The notes beneath the pieces were generated by a model. That model was not told where the DNA came from. It was given only the letters and a program-made list of their open reading frames with translations, and ran no database searches. The position numbers were made by a program, and so were the translations under genes. A stretch of 64,000 bases of DNA from Posidoniimonas polymericola (GTDB lineage Bacteria; Planctomycetota; Planctomycetia; Pirellulales; Lacipirellulaceae): positions 434,001-498,000 of the forward strand of contig NZ_SJPO01000002.1 in NCBI RefSeq assembly GCF_007859935.1. The letters are read 5' to 3'. This document shows, one piece after another, positions 25,885 through 36,400 of this stretch. How positions within the stretch are numbered: the stretch's first letter is position 1; every line of letters starts with the position of its first letter.

Positions 25885-26916
25885 GTGATCTACCGTTCCC
25901 CGCGGAAGACCGGATTTACACTCGTCGAACTCCTCGTCGTGATTGCGATCATTGGAGTTCTCGTTGCCCTATTGCTGCCAGCAGTGCAGGCCGCTCGCGA
26001 GGCGGCCCGACGCTCGACCTGCGTCAACCAATTGAAGCAGATGGGGCTCGCGACGCTGAACTACGAGAGCACCGTTGGCGAGTTCCCAACCGGGGGGACG
26101 GAACCCTGGCACGACGAAGGCGACACAGACGTCAGGTTCGGAAACGGTTACGGCTGGATGGTCCAAATTCTTCCGTATGTCGAGAACACCAACCTCCAGA
26201 ACGTGTCGAAGGGCTATGGAGAAGGCGACCAGCAGCTGGACCGGACGGTTCGCGCTACGCCGGTCTCCCTCTATAACTGCCCGTCCCGCCGTGGCTCGAC
26301 GGTGGTGTACGAGCAATCGAACTCGGGGGCGCCCGTCAACGGGTGCGGAGGGGGCTGCGCCCTGGCCGACTACGCCGCCGCAACGCCCGCCAACATCCTC
26401 GACCTTTCGCGGCTGAGTCACGACCCTTGGTTCTGGCAAGGCCTCACACAGGGAAACGTCAATGCGGCCGCCAAGTCCAAGATCCTGCACCGCGGGCAGA
26501 GGTACCCAGTGAAGTACGAAGGGGTAATAACGAGGACCGGCATGTCGCCTCCGTGCAAGGCGAAGCACATCACCGACGGGCTGTCGAAGACCGTTGTGCT
26601 CGGTGAGAAGCGGTTGCACACCGACCGTTACGAGGTGGGAGCGCCCTATGACGACATCGGGTGGACCGACGGCTGGGACTTCGACACCGTGCGGTACACC
26701 GGCTACAAGCCGGGCCCCGACGTCCCAGAACCCATTGAAAACCCCACGCCTGTCGATCTCCGCGGTTATGGCTACCACTTCGGTTCCGCACACACAGGGG
26801 CATTCAACGCCTGTTTCGCTGACGGGCATGTGCAGCCGCTTAACTACGATATCGACATCGTGGTTTTCAACGCGTTGGGCTCCCGGGCGGATGGAGTGGT
26901 GACGGCGCCCTTCTGA
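25885..26916 (+). CDS. DUF1559 prepilin-like surface protein
   Basis: A 343-residue DUF1559 protein with the prepilin-like signal TGFTLVELLVVIAIIGVLVA and the C-terminal HTGAFNACFADGHVQPL motif. I favour a GTG start at 25885 (VIYRSPRKTGF), which gives the normal short basic leader before the helix; the open frame runs 26 codons further upstream. Cys-rich mid-region stretches (NCPSRRGS, NGCGGGCALADYAAA) are common in the family. It lies 148 bases after the PEP-CTERM gene on the same strand. No lipoprotein partner follows, unlike the copies at 17193 and 61754. Confidence 0.88.
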   Translation: MIYRSPRKTGFTLVELLVVIAIIGVLVALLLPAVQAAREAARRSTCVNQLKQMGLATLNYESTVGEFPTGGTEPWHDEGDTDVRFGNGYGWMVQILPYVENTNLQNVSKGYGEGDQQLDRTVRATPVSLYNCPSRRGSTVVYEQSNSGAPVNGCGGGCALADYAAATPANILDLSRLSHDPWFWQGLTQGNVNAAAKSKILHRGQRYPVKYEGVITRTGMSPPCKAKHITDGLSKTVVLGEKRLHTDRYEVGAPYDDIGWTDGWDFDTVRYTGYKPGPDVPEPIENPTPVDLRGYGYHFGSAHTGAFNACFADGHVQPLNYDIDIVVFNALGSRADGVVTAPF

Positions 26917-27701
26917 AAGACAACCGTCGCCGCTGGGGTCTCGTGGGGCGGGCTATTCTTGTCAACGAGAGCCACGCCGCCGGGGCGCTAGGCGGGTGCT
27001 CCCTGAAGCTGTGATCGCCCAGTACGAACAGGTAGGGAGGGGGCGGCGCCGTGCGCGCAACGGCAAAACCATCAGTTAGTTCTCGTCGACGAGGGCGTCT
27101 TCAGGCAGGTACGCGGCTCCTCTGCGGCTCTGCTAATCGGCACGGGCTCTGAGGGAGGGATCCCTGCAGAGAACGCGGCAAGACCCCCGAGGGATTGTGC
27201 GCCGTCGCCGCACCACGACGGCGTGGCCGAACGCCCGCCGCCAGGGCGTACATCGCGCGGCCCGCCGGAGACCAACGCCCCCTCAGACCTCACCAGCAAA
27301 GTCGAGCCGCTCCGTCTGGCGTCGGCGCCGGAGGCGGGTGAGCGACCGACGGCCGGCTCCGACGAAGATGAAGCTTCTTCAGCGGTAGGGAAGCCGGGGA
27401 TGAGGAGGGGCGCCGAGCAGCGGGCCGCTGTGGGAGGTTTGGCCTTCCTCTCTAGGCCGCAGCCGCTCCTTCCTGTCGCGGGCGGTCTGGTCACTCTGCC
27501 CCACAGAGGTAGTGCCTCAACCCGCGTTCACGGCGTGGAAAGCCTGGCGTATGCATGGATTCGGTCACGCAAGGCAAGCTCTCGTCGAGGCGTGCTGGCT
27601 GAGCTTGTCGCCAGCAATCTACTTGGCTCTAGGAGATCTGCGCCTACAGTAGTTGGTTTCCACGATTTGCCCCCATCTGCCCGACACTGCCGGCAAACCG
27701 C
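26917..27701. other. Intergenic stretch without supported gene
   Basis: About 785 bases of high-GC sequence between the DUF1559 gene and the ABC ATPase. Open frames exist on both strands (for example 27072-27494 minus and 27223-27786 plus), but they have Pro/Arg/Ser-rich compositions typical of chance frames and no family motif. I see no RNA gene or repeat. Confidence 0.5.
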
Positions 27702-28400
27702 ATGCTTGAGATTGAGGCGGTTCACAAGACCTACGGCGAAGGCGACGCGGCCTACGAGGCACTGCGTGGCGTTTGCCTGTCCGTAGAGTCGGGGTCCTTC
27801 ACCGCGTTGATGGGCCCCTCCGGCTGCGGCAAGTCGACGCTGCTGCACATCGCCGGGGCGATGGACCGCGTGACCTCGGGAACGGTGCGGCTGGCCGGGC
27901 GGCCGCTCGATGCGCTCTCCGACCAGCAGCTGACCGACGTACGCCGCCGGCAGGTCGGGTTTGTCTTCCAGTCGTTCAACCTCCTGCCCACGCTGACCGC
28001 CGTCGAGAACGTGGCGCTGCCGCTGACCCTGGACCGGGTTGCCGACCGCGAGGCCAGCAGCCGGGCGCAGGCGGCCCTCGAGAAAGTCGATCTCCCTGCC
28101 AAGGGCAAGAGCTTCCCGTCCCAGCTGTCAGGAGGCGAGATGCAGCGGGTCGCCATTGCTCGGGCGGTGGCGATCGAACCGGATCTGTTGATCGCCGACG
28201 AGCCGACCGGCAGTCTGGACTCGGAGAACGGGGTTCGGATCCTGGACCTGCTCGCGGAACTGAATGGTTCGCTGGGGATCACGATCCTGATGGCGACCCA
28301 CTCGCACGAAGCCGCTCGCTACGCTGGGCGTCGCCTCACGATGCGGGACGGCCGCCTCGAATCCGCCCAGGAAGCCGATGCTCTCTCTGCGAATCTTTAG
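27702..28400 (+). CDS. ABC transporter ATP-binding protein (LolD/MacB type)
   Basis: A 232-residue ATPase of the MacB/LolD/AttE group, which powers mechanotransmission-type permeases rather than classical transport. It has the Walker A GPSGCGKST (residues 38-46), the Q-loop FVFQSFNLLP, the signature LSGGEMQRVAIARA, Walker B LLIADEP and the switch His in MATHSHEAARYA. It overlaps the permease gene by 23 bases, so the two are co-translated. The partner lipoprotein at 31025 suggests an envelope lipid or lipoprotein role, as in AttEFGH clusters. Confidence 0.93.
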   Translation: MLEIEAVHKTYGEGDAAYEALRGVCLSVESGSFTALMGPSGCGKSTLLHIAGAMDRVTSGTVRLAGRPLDALSDQQLTDVRRRQVGFVFQSFNLLPTLTAVENVALPLTLDRVADREASSRAQAALEKVDLPAKGKSFPSQLSGGEMQRVAIARAVAIEPDLLIADEPTGSLDSENGVRILDLLAELNGSLGITILMATHSHEAARYAGRRLTMRDGRLESAQEADALSANL

Positions 28401-31020
28401 GCAGTTCATCCTGCGGTCGCTGGCGCACAACGGCGCGCGGTGCGTCGCCGCCGTCGCGGCGATCGCGATCGGCGTCGCCGTGATGCTCGCGGTGCGCCTG
28501 GCGAACAGCAGCGTGACAGAGACCTTCCGGGCGGCGATCGACGCGGTCGGGGGCGAGGCCTCGCTCCGCGTGCGGGGCGTCGCCGGCAGGTTCGACGAGC
28601 GGCTCTTCGGCGAACTCGACGGGCTGCTGCCCGGTGCGACCTTCAGCCCCGCGATCTCAACGATGGCGATGGTCGTCGGCGCCAGCGCCGAACCGAGCCA
28701 GACGAACCCGTTCCCGAGTGGTGAGCTGCTGCAGGTCCTCGGGGTCGACATCCTGGACGACTTCGACCTGCGCGACTACGACGTGCTCCGGACCGCCGCC
28801 GGCGACACCCGCTCCGCTCGCGAGACGCTCGGCCTGCTCAACGACCCTCGCTCGATCATCCTCACCGAGAAGTTTCTCAGGCGGCACGGCCTGCGGGTTG
28901 GCGACCCGATCCGCCTGACGTTCGACTCCGAGCAGTTCGAGTACCGCATCCGCGGCGTGCTGCTGAACAGGGGCCCCGCCCTGACGCTCGACGGCAACTT
29001 TGCGCTGATGGACATCGCCGCGGCGCAGCTTGCCGCGGACCGCCTGGGGAGGCTCGACTACGTGGATGTCCGGCTCCCGGAGGGCGCCGACCCACAGGCG
29101 GCACTGGAGCGCCTCCGCGAGCGCTTGCCGGAAGCACTGGTCGTCGAGGAGCCGGACGCCTCCTTCGGTCGAACCAACACTATGATCGCGGCCTTCCAGT
29201 TCAACCTGGAGGCCTTGAGTGGCGTTGCGCTCGTGGTGGGGCTGCTGCTAATCTACAACACCGTGGCGATCTCGGTAGCGGCTCGGCGTGATGAGATTGG
29301 CGTCTTGAGGGCGACCGGAGCCTCGCAGCGAACGGTCATGGGGCTGTTTCTCGGCGAAGCGTTCCTCCTGGCGACGCTCGGGACCACGATTGGGCTTCCC
29401 CTAGGTCGCGCGCTGGCGTCGTATGCCGTTGCCGGTGCCGCTCAGACGGTCGAGACGTTCTATATCGCGGGCGTGGCCGAGTCTTCCGCCAGCCAGCTGC
29501 GTCTGACCCTGGGCGACGTCTTGTTCGCGGCCGGTGTGGTGGGCCCGCTCTCCCTGCTGGCGGCGGCTATCCCGGCCCGCGACGCGGCGCGGGTCTCGCC
29601 CGTCGAGGCGGTGCGGGGCAACGGGCAGCAGTTCACGAAGCCCCGGCTGCGGCAGAAACACGTCGGGTTAGTCGCCTGCCTGTTGCTGGGCTGGGCCCTC
29701 ACCCTGGTCGGGCCGATCGGCGGCCGCCCGGTGGCCGGGTTTGGCGCCGCGTTGCTGATCCTCTTGTCGGGCGTCTTCCTCAGCCCGGTGCTGCTGTCGC
29801 TGCTGTGCCGGTTCGCCAGTCGCCTGGGCGCCGTGGGCGGGATGCCCGCCCGGGTGGAGATGCGTCTGGCCGGGGCGAACGTCGTCAGCGCCCTGCCCCG
29901 CGTCTCGATCTCGGTAGCCGCGCTCGCCGCGGCGCTGTCGATGATGGTCGCCATCGCGATTATGGTGGGCTCGTTCCGTGAGACGGTGACCGTGTGGTTG
30001 GACTCGGCGTTCTCGGCCGACCTGGCGGTGAAGCCGGTGATGCAGTCCTCGAGCGTGTCCGAAGCCCGGCTCTCGGACCACGCGATCAACGTGATCCAGA
30101 CGGACCCCGACGTGGCCGACACGGTCGGCGCGCTGTCGCGGCAGATCCCCGACGGGGACCGCGTGCTGAGAATCGCGTCGACGCGACTCGACCGGACGCT
30201 CCGCGAGTCACGCAGGCTCTTCAAACAACCGCCCCTGGCGGCGATCGAAGCGGGGGGCTTCGAGCCGGGTCAGGCGTTGGTCTCCGAACCCCTGGCCCTG
30301 CAGCGCGGGCTTGGACGGGGCGACACGCTCAGCCTGCCTACCGACAACGGTCGCCAGCAGGTCACGATCGCCGGGGTCTACTACGACTACTCCAGCAATC
30401 AGGGAACCGTCTTGCTGGACGAAGCGACCTACGCGGCGTTCTTTCCGCAGAGCGACCCCTCTCCCCGTCCCCAGAGCCTCTCGATCCTGCTGAAGCCGGG
30501 GGCCGACCCCGCGGCCGTTCGGCGACGCATCAACGACCGCCTCGGCGACGACGAACAGGTCTACTGCGTCACCAGCCAGGAGATACGCACCGAGGCGATG
30601 CGGATCTTCGACAGCACCTTCACGATCACCTACGCGCTGCAGCTGATCGCAGTGATTGTGGCCGGCGTGGGCGTCGCGTCGACCCTCGCCACCCTGATCC
30701 TCGACCGGAAGCGGGAGCTGGGTCTGCTCTGCCTCGTCGGCGCGACGCGGCAGCAGATCCGCCGCGTGGTGCTCTGCGAAGCAGTCCTTGTCGGCCTCGC
30801 CAGCCAGGTCACCGGGGTTGTGTTGGGCGTGCTGCTCTCGGCGGTGTTGATCCTGGTCATCAACGTGCAGGCGTTCGGCTGGACCATCCAGTTCCGGCTG
30901 CCGTGGGCGTTCCTGGCTGGGTCCAGCTTGTTGGTGGTCGCGGCGGCGGCCGCTTTCGGTTGGTTCCCCGCGGTCAGGGCCGCCGCGATGAACCCACTGG
31001 CGACAACCCGGGAGAATTGA
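28378..31020 (+). CDS. FtsX-family ABC permease
   Basis: An 880-residue inner-membrane permease with two FtsX/MacB-type units. An N-terminal membrane helix is followed by a periplasmic domain at about 40-270, three helices at about 275-400 (LVVGLLLIYNTVAISVAARR), more helices at about 425-540, a second periplasmic domain, and final helices from about 755 (LQLIAVIVAGVGVASTLATL). The length is typical for fused permeases of this class. Stop and next start are 4 bases apart, so ATPase, permease and the AttH-like lipoprotein form one operon. A role in moving lipids or hydrophobic compounds across the periplasm is inference. Confidence 0.9.
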   Translation: MLSLRIFRQFILRSLAHNGARCVAAVAAIAIGVAVMLAVRLANSSVTETFRAAIDAVGGEASLRVRGVAGRFDERLFGELDGLLPGATFSPAISTMAMVVGASAEPSQTNPFPSGELLQVLGVDILDDFDLRDYDVLRTAAGDTRSARETLGLLNDPRSIILTEKFLRRHGLRVGDPIRLTFDSEQFEYRIRGVLLNRGPALTLDGNFALMDIAAAQLAADRLGRLDYVDVRLPEGADPQAALERLRERLPEALVVEEPDASFGRTNTMIAAFQFNLEALSGVALVVGLLLIYNTVAISVAARRDEIGVLRATGASQRTVMGLFLGEAFLLATLGTTIGLPLGRALASYAVAGAAQTVETFYIAGVAESSASQLRLTLGDVLFAAGVVGPLSLLAAAIPARDAARVSPVEAVRGNGQQFTKPRLRQKHVGLVACLLLGWALTLVGPIGGRPVAGFGAALLILLSGVFLSPVLLSLLCRFASRLGAVGGMPARVEMRLAGANVVSALPRVSISVAALAAALSMMVAIAIMVGSFRETVTVWLDSAFSADLAVKPVMQSSSVSEARLSDHAINVIQTDPDVADTVGALSRQIPDGDRVLRIASTRLDRTLRESRRLFKQPPLAAIEAGGFEPGQALVSEPLALQRGLGRGDTLSLPTDNGRQQVTIAGVYYDYSSNQGTVLLDEATYAAFFPQSDPSPRPQSLSILLKPGADPAAVRRRINDRLGDDEQVYCVTSQEIRTEAMRIFDSTFTITYALQLIAVIVAGVGVASTLATLILDRKRELGLLCLVGATRQQIRRVVLCEAVLVGLASQVTGVVLGVLLSAVLILVINVQAFGWTIQFRLPWAFLAGSSLLVVAAAAAFGWFPAVRAAAMNPLATTREN

Positions 31021-31024
31021 TCGG

Positions 31025-32206
31025 ATGGCGAACGTCACGTTGGTTTTGGGCGTCGCGCTGTCGATTGCCGCGCTCGTTGGTTGCTCCAACGACCGGGCGG
31101 ACATTGCCCCCTCCACAAAGTCGCTGCTGGACGAGTCGACGGCCACCCCGGCCGAGGGCCAAGCCGATGCGGCCTGGGCCAAGGCCCTCCAGCCGCGCGA
31201 GTTCAACTTCCCCGCCGACCACGGCGCCCACAGCGACTACCGCATCGAGTGGTGGTACTTCACCGGCAACCTCACGACGCCCACCGGCCGTCGGTTCGGC
31301 TACCAACTCACGTTCTTCCGGACCGGCATGCTCCGCGAGCCAGAGAACCCATCACGGTGGGTCGTCCGCGACCTCTACACGGCGCACTTCGCCGTTTCCG
31401 ACATCCGCGCCGAGAAGCACTCCTTCGCGCAGCGGACGCGGCGGGCCGGCATCGACGCGGCGGGCGCCGCGACCGGACGGCCGCAGGTTTGGAACGGCGA
31501 TTGGCGGGTCGAGGCCGAGGGGGACACGCACCGTCTGACCGCTCAGGCAGACGACTTCGCCATCGACCTCGCCCTCGAACCGGGCAAGGGGGTCGTGCTG
31601 CAAGGCGCCGGCGGCCTGAGCCAGAAGGGCGCGGCCGAGGGCAACGCGTCGCACTACTACTCGATGCCGCGGATGCCGACCGCGGGAACCCTCACGGTCC
31701 ACGGTGAGACCTTCTCCGTTACCGGCGACAGCTGGATGGACCACGAGTTCAGCACCAGCTTTCTGGAACCGGGCCAACGCGGTTGGGACTGGCTGTCGCT
31801 GCAGCTTGACGACAACTCGGAGCTGATGCTGTACCAGATGCGTCGGTCCGACGGCTCGTTCGACCCGTACTCCTCGGGTTCCTTCGTGGGTGCCGACGGC
31901 GCTTCGACAGAGCTGCGCTCCACCGACTTCCGCCTCACGCCGGGCAAGACCTGGCGTTCAGAGGCCACCGGCGCCCGCTACCCGCTGTCCTGGCAAGTCG
32001 AGGTCGACTCGCTCGGCCTCAAGCTGCAGGTCACCCCGGCGTTCAAAGAGCAAGAGATGGCCACCGAAGCTACTACCGGCATCGCCTACTGGGAAGGCGC
32101 TATGGAGGTCAGCGGATCACGCGGGGCAAGGCCGATCGCGGGACGCGGCTACCTCGAGCTTACCGGGTACACTGAAACCGAACTTGGCTCGCTGCTTGGT
32201 CGGTGA
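31025..32206 (+). CDS. AttH/CrtC-like lipocalin-fold lipoprotein
   Basis: A 393-residue protein with a lipobox (AALVGCS) and the two-lobed lipocalin fold of the AttH/CrtC family (PF07143), whose members include carotenoid 1,2-hydratase and the AttH protein of AttEFGH clusters. Diagnostic stretches are FPADHGAHSDYRIEWWYFTG near the start, the central SWMDHEFSTSFL and GWDWLSLQLDDNSELMLYQM. It directly follows the FtsX permease. The context argues for an envelope lipid-binding role rather than a carotenoid enzyme, since no carotenoid gene is nearby. Confidence 0.88.
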   Translation: MANVTLVLGVALSIAALVGCSNDRADIAPSTKSLLDESTATPAEGQADAAWAKALQPREFNFPADHGAHSDYRIEWWYFTGNLTTPTGRRFGYQLTFFRTGMLREPENPSRWVVRDLYTAHFAVSDIRAEKHSFAQRTRRAGIDAAGAATGRPQVWNGDWRVEAEGDTHRLTAQADDFAIDLALEPGKGVVLQGAGGLSQKGAAEGNASHYYSMPRMPTAGTLTVHGETFSVTGDSWMDHEFSTSFLEPGQRGWDWLSLQLDDNSELMLYQMRRSDGSFDPYSSGSFVGADGASTELRSTDFRLTPGKTWRSEATGARYPLSWQVEVDSLGLKLQVTPAFKEQEMATEATTGIAYWEGAMEVSGSRGARPIAGRGYLELTGYTETELGSLLGR

Positions 32207-32299
32207 TGGACCGGAACCCCGACCGGCCGGCCCCACGCACACCAATCACGCTAGGCTCTTCCGCGCACCAGAAGAGCGCCCCGCCAGAAGGTAGTAACG

Positions 32300-33304
32300 A
32301 TGCCGCCCTTAGTCGACCGCCAATCGAACGTCGCCATCGTGGGCGCCGGGATCTCGGGACTCGCGGCGGCTCGAGTCCTGCGCAAAGCGGGCGTGAGGGT
32401 CACGCTGTTTGACAAGGGGCGACGGGTCGCCGGCAGGATGTCGATCAAGAGTACGGCGGGCGGCTTCGCGTCCGACCACGGCGCCCAGTACTTCACTGTC
32501 AGGGACCCCCGCTTCCAGGCGCAGGTCGGGCAATGGTTCGAGCTCGGCGTGGCGTCGGAGTGGCGGGGGCGGATCGGCGTGCTGCGAGCGGGCCAATTCA
32601 CCGCCAGTGACAAGCCCCACCATCGGTTTGTGGGGGTTCCTGGCATGAACGCGATCGCCGCGCAGCTGGCAGACGGGCTGGATGTCCGTTCGAGTTGCAA
32701 GGTCGTCGACCCGCGGCGGACCGAACGTGGCTGGCGGCTGGCTGACGAGCAAGGTCGCGACCTCGGGAGCTTCGACTTCTTGGTGGCGTCCGCCCCGGCG
32801 CCGCAGTCGGCCGAGTTGCTCCACGCGGCGCCCCCGCTGCAAGAGCTCGCGAACAGCGTCCGCATGACCGCTTGCTGGGCCGTGATGCTGGCGTTCCGTG
32901 AGCCGCTCGGGCTCGCTTGCGACGGCGCGTTTGTCGAGGATTCGCCGCTCTCGTGGCTGGCCCGCGACAGCAGCAAGCCCGGCCGGGCGCCGGACCGGGA
33001 CACCTGGGTGCTGCACGCTTCCCCCGAGTGGTCCCAGCAGCACCTCGAAGACGACCGGGATGCGGTCCTCGACGCCCTCACCAGCGCCTTCTGGGAGGCG
33101 ACCAGAGCGTCGCGGCGTCCCGCCATCTGGTTCGCCGCGCACCGTTGGCGGTTCGCCCTGCCCCCCGAGCCGTTGAGCGAGCCATTCTTGCTCGACGTTC
33201 CGTCCCGGAGCGCGGCGTGCGGCGACTGGTGCGGAGGCCCCCAGGTAGAAGGAGCCTACCTGAGCGGCGTGCGACTTGCGGACCGGCTGCTGCAAGATGA
33301 CTAG
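32300..33304 (+). CDS. Renalase-like FAD-dependent amine oxidase family protein
   Basis: A 334-residue flavoprotein with an N-terminal dinucleotide-binding motif (VAIVGAGISGLAAARVLRKA), the following DKGRRVAGRMS and a HGAQYFT stretch typical of the renalase-like NAD(P)/FAD group, plus a C-terminal FAD motif region (AACGDWCGGPQVEGAYLSG). The substrate is unknown; renalase proper oxidises off-pathway dihydro-NAD(P) isomers. It lies 93 bases after the AttH-like gene on the same strand and may be the last gene of that operon. Confidence 0.85.
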   Translation: MPPLVDRQSNVAIVGAGISGLAAARVLRKAGVRVTLFDKGRRVAGRMSIKSTAGGFASDHGAQYFTVRDPRFQAQVGQWFELGVASEWRGRIGVLRAGQFTASDKPHHRFVGVPGMNAIAAQLADGLDVRSSCKVVDPRRTERGWRLADEQGRDLGSFDFLVASAPAPQSAELLHAAPPLQELANSVRMTACWAVMLAFREPLGLACDGAFVEDSPLSWLARDSSKPGRAPDRDTWVLHASPEWSQQHLEDDRDAVLDALTSAFWEATRASRRPAIWFAAHRWRFALPPEPLSEPFLLDVPSRSAACGDWCGGPQVEGAYLSGVRLADRLLQDD

Positions 33305-33441
33305 TTGAGAGCCAACGGAAGTCGTCCGGATTAAGGTCGCCGGAGAAGCCGGTGGGGCTGGCAGCTGCTGAGGCGCCTAGAGCGGTTGGACAGCTTGAGG
33401 GCACGATCAAGAATTCGCCCGCCGGCTCTTGGAAACCCCAC

Positions 33442-36400
33442 TCACCAAGCAAGCACGGAAGCAAAGGCCGCGTCGCGCACTCGTCTTGCGAGGCCATCCT
33501 CGGGTGGCTTGGCCGAGTCCGCCTCCTCAGGCGACCAGTGTCCCCTGCCCTCCTGTGGATTATCCGTTTCCGACGCTCGCTGGACTCTTGCTGAGGGAGC
33601 CAGCAAGAGGTTGGTGGGGCGCCCTTGAGGGATGGGGGGATGCGATGCCATGGCCTCTGACGCCGGCGCGATGGCTAACGTCTCGCTGGGCATCCAGACA
33701 GTGAGGTCTTGCCGGTTGTCGGAGGCGGCTACGGGGGGCGCCGGCGCCGCGAGGGCCGCTGCCGGAACGACGCTCGGAACAAAGAGCAGCTGAGACAGGT
33801 CGAGGGCTTCGTCGCTAATACGAACCTCGTCGATAAGGGCGTTGACCCAGTCGGCGGCGTTGCCGTTGTAGGCGCCGCGGCCGACCGAGAAGGCCGAGTT
33901 GGTGCTGTAGAGCACCTCGCCCGAGGGCCCACGGAAGTCGGCGCCGTACATTGCGTCGACGATGGTGTAGTCGCCGGTCTCACCCGCGATGAGCAGCTGG
34001 GCGGAGTCGCCGTCGCCATCGATCCATTCCACGAACAGCTGGTTGGGCTCGCCGCCCGGGAAGTTGTCCCCCCGGACCTTGACCTGCAATGGGGCGACGG
34101 GGCTGCTGACCGGCGCGCCGTCCTTGCCGACAAGCGTTTGAAAGCCGCCGAGCGCCTTTAGCCGGAACGCGAACTCGACGGTCAGCGCCTCGAACGTGTG
34201 CGTGTTGATCGGGCTGCCGGAGCTGACGTTCCCGTCGTTCCGTCCCGGGCCGTCGCCGCCCGGCCCAAAGTCCAGGGAGAGCGTGTTGGGAAGCCCGCTC
34301 CTGAGCGCCAGCGGCGATACGTCGGTCGAGTAGCTGGCGGCCGTGGACGACGCCTCGATGGTCTGCATCGGGTTGCCGGACCCCGAGGAGTCGACCACCG
34401 AGACTTCCCCCGCAATGACCGGTTGGCCGGCGGGCCCCTCCTCGTGACGCCAGTACGCGAGAGTCGGGTCTTGCCCTGGGGGGACCGCCCCGCGGTTGTC
34501 ACGCCAGAGGGCGTAGTCGCCGGCGTCGATGACGCCGTTGCGGTTGGCGTCGGCGCCCACGCCGGGGGCGACGACCAAGCCGTAGCTCCCGCGCCAGACG
34601 GCGTAGTCGGACCGGTCGACCAGCCCGCTGCCGTCGAAGTCGCCGACGAGCAGCGGCCGCTCGGGGTCTGGTAGGCCACCGGGGACCGACTGGGGCGTGG
34701 ACGTGGGGACCGGCTCGCCAAAATCGGGGTTCCCCGCCGCGTCAAAGGCGAACTCCTGCAGTAAGATGTCGCGGTCCTCCTGGAAGTTCGCCGGGTCGTG
34801 GTGGGCGTGGTACACCATCCAGTGCTCCGACCCGTCGAGCGACGTGGTGAACGAGGCGTGCCCCGTGCCGACGATGGCGCCCGCCTGACTGAACACCGGC
34901 GACGGGGACTTCTGCCACGACGACCGCTCGAGCAGCGAGCCGACGCCGTCGTACGTCAGCCGCCCTAGCGCGTACTCGTGCCGCCAGTAGCCGCTGCCCG
35001 AGTAGATGATGTGCAGCTCGCCCTGGTGCGCCAGGATCTGGGGGCCCTCGTTGATCGCTAGCCCTTGCCTCTCCCACGCGTAGTCTGGCGTGCTGATCAG
35101 GTGGCGGTCCCCGCTGATGGTGAGCGGGTCGGACATCTCGGCGATGTAGAGGTTCTGCTGGCCATTGGTCGCCCCCGGCCAACCCGACCAGATGAAGTAC
35201 AGCTGCCCCTGCCAGTCTAGCACCGTGCCGTCGATCGCCCACCGGTCGGTCGCCGCTGCGATCTGGCCCCGGAACACATAAGGCCCCATCGGGTCGGGGT
35301 CGTCACGCTCGAGCACGTACATGCGGTGGTTGGCGTTGTCGCCATCGGACGCCGTGAAGTAGAGGTACCACTTGCCGTTGTGATGAAAAATCTCGGGCGC
35401 CCACACCTGCTGAGAGTAGCTTGTCCCCAGCGGCGCGGTCCACGCGACGACGGTCGAGCTGGCTGCGTTGCTGGGATGAATGTCGACCAGGGCGTCGGCC
35501 TGGTCGATCAGCACCGACCGGCCTGCCGATCGGACGTGCAGGTAGCTGTTGTTCCACTGGGTAACGTACGGGTCCTGGCCGGGGCCGAGCGGATTCTGAA
35601 AGGTAAGCTCCGTCGGCTTCGCGGCCCGCAGGTTCTCGGTACGGATGACCTGCGTCTGGTTACCGGTCTGCCCCTCGCCCGACCACGATAGCGATACGCC
35701 GGCGGCGCCCGATTGGTCGTAGTAAGTAATGCGGACATCGTACCACTTGCCGGCTTCGAGCTGCTTGACGCCGGTCGCCGTGCGGGTCGTGTGCGGCTGC
35801 CAGTCGTCGACCACGAGCTCTCCGTCCACCCACAGCCGGACGCCCTCGTCGCTGGTCACAGAGAACGTGTAGGCCCCACTGTGGTCGGGGCGGACCTGCC
35901 CCGTCCACTCCACCTGGAAGCCGTCGGCCGCCACCGCGGGGTGGGCAGACGCGGCGCCCCAGTCGAAGTCAATGTTGGCGTCGTACCGGCTGGCCGCTCC
36001 GCCGGCGCCGTCGGCGTAGCTGCCAAAGAGCCCCGCCGGGCTCGTGTACAGCTGCGAGGCAGGGACCACCTCGCGCGGCAGGCTGGAACTCGACCACTCG
36101 AGCTGGACCTCGGCCGAGCCGTACTGCTCGTAGTAGTCGACGCGGATGTCGTAGCGTCGCCCGGAGACCAGCGAGACCGTCGCCGAGTCGACCGTGGTGT
36201 TGTGCGGGTCCCAATGATCGATCAGCAGCCGACCGTCGACCCACAAGCGGACGCCCTGATCACTGGTCGCGTAGAAGGTGTAGTCCTCTGAGTAGGCGGC
36301 CCGGACCTGACCGGTCCAGCGGACGCTGAAGGTGCTGGGGGCGACGCCCGGCGCCGGAGAACCGGTTCCCCAATCGAAGTCGACGGCCTCGACGCTCTCG

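Noticed and set aside
27072-27494. Possible small gene in the gap before the ABC ATPase
   Set aside because: Ser/Pro/Arg-rich, no recognisable domain and competing frames on both strands.
29994-31538. Plus-strand open frame of 514 codons
   Set aside because: It runs out of frame through the FtsX permease and AttH-like genes and is Arg/Pro-rich; both overlapped genes are well supported.
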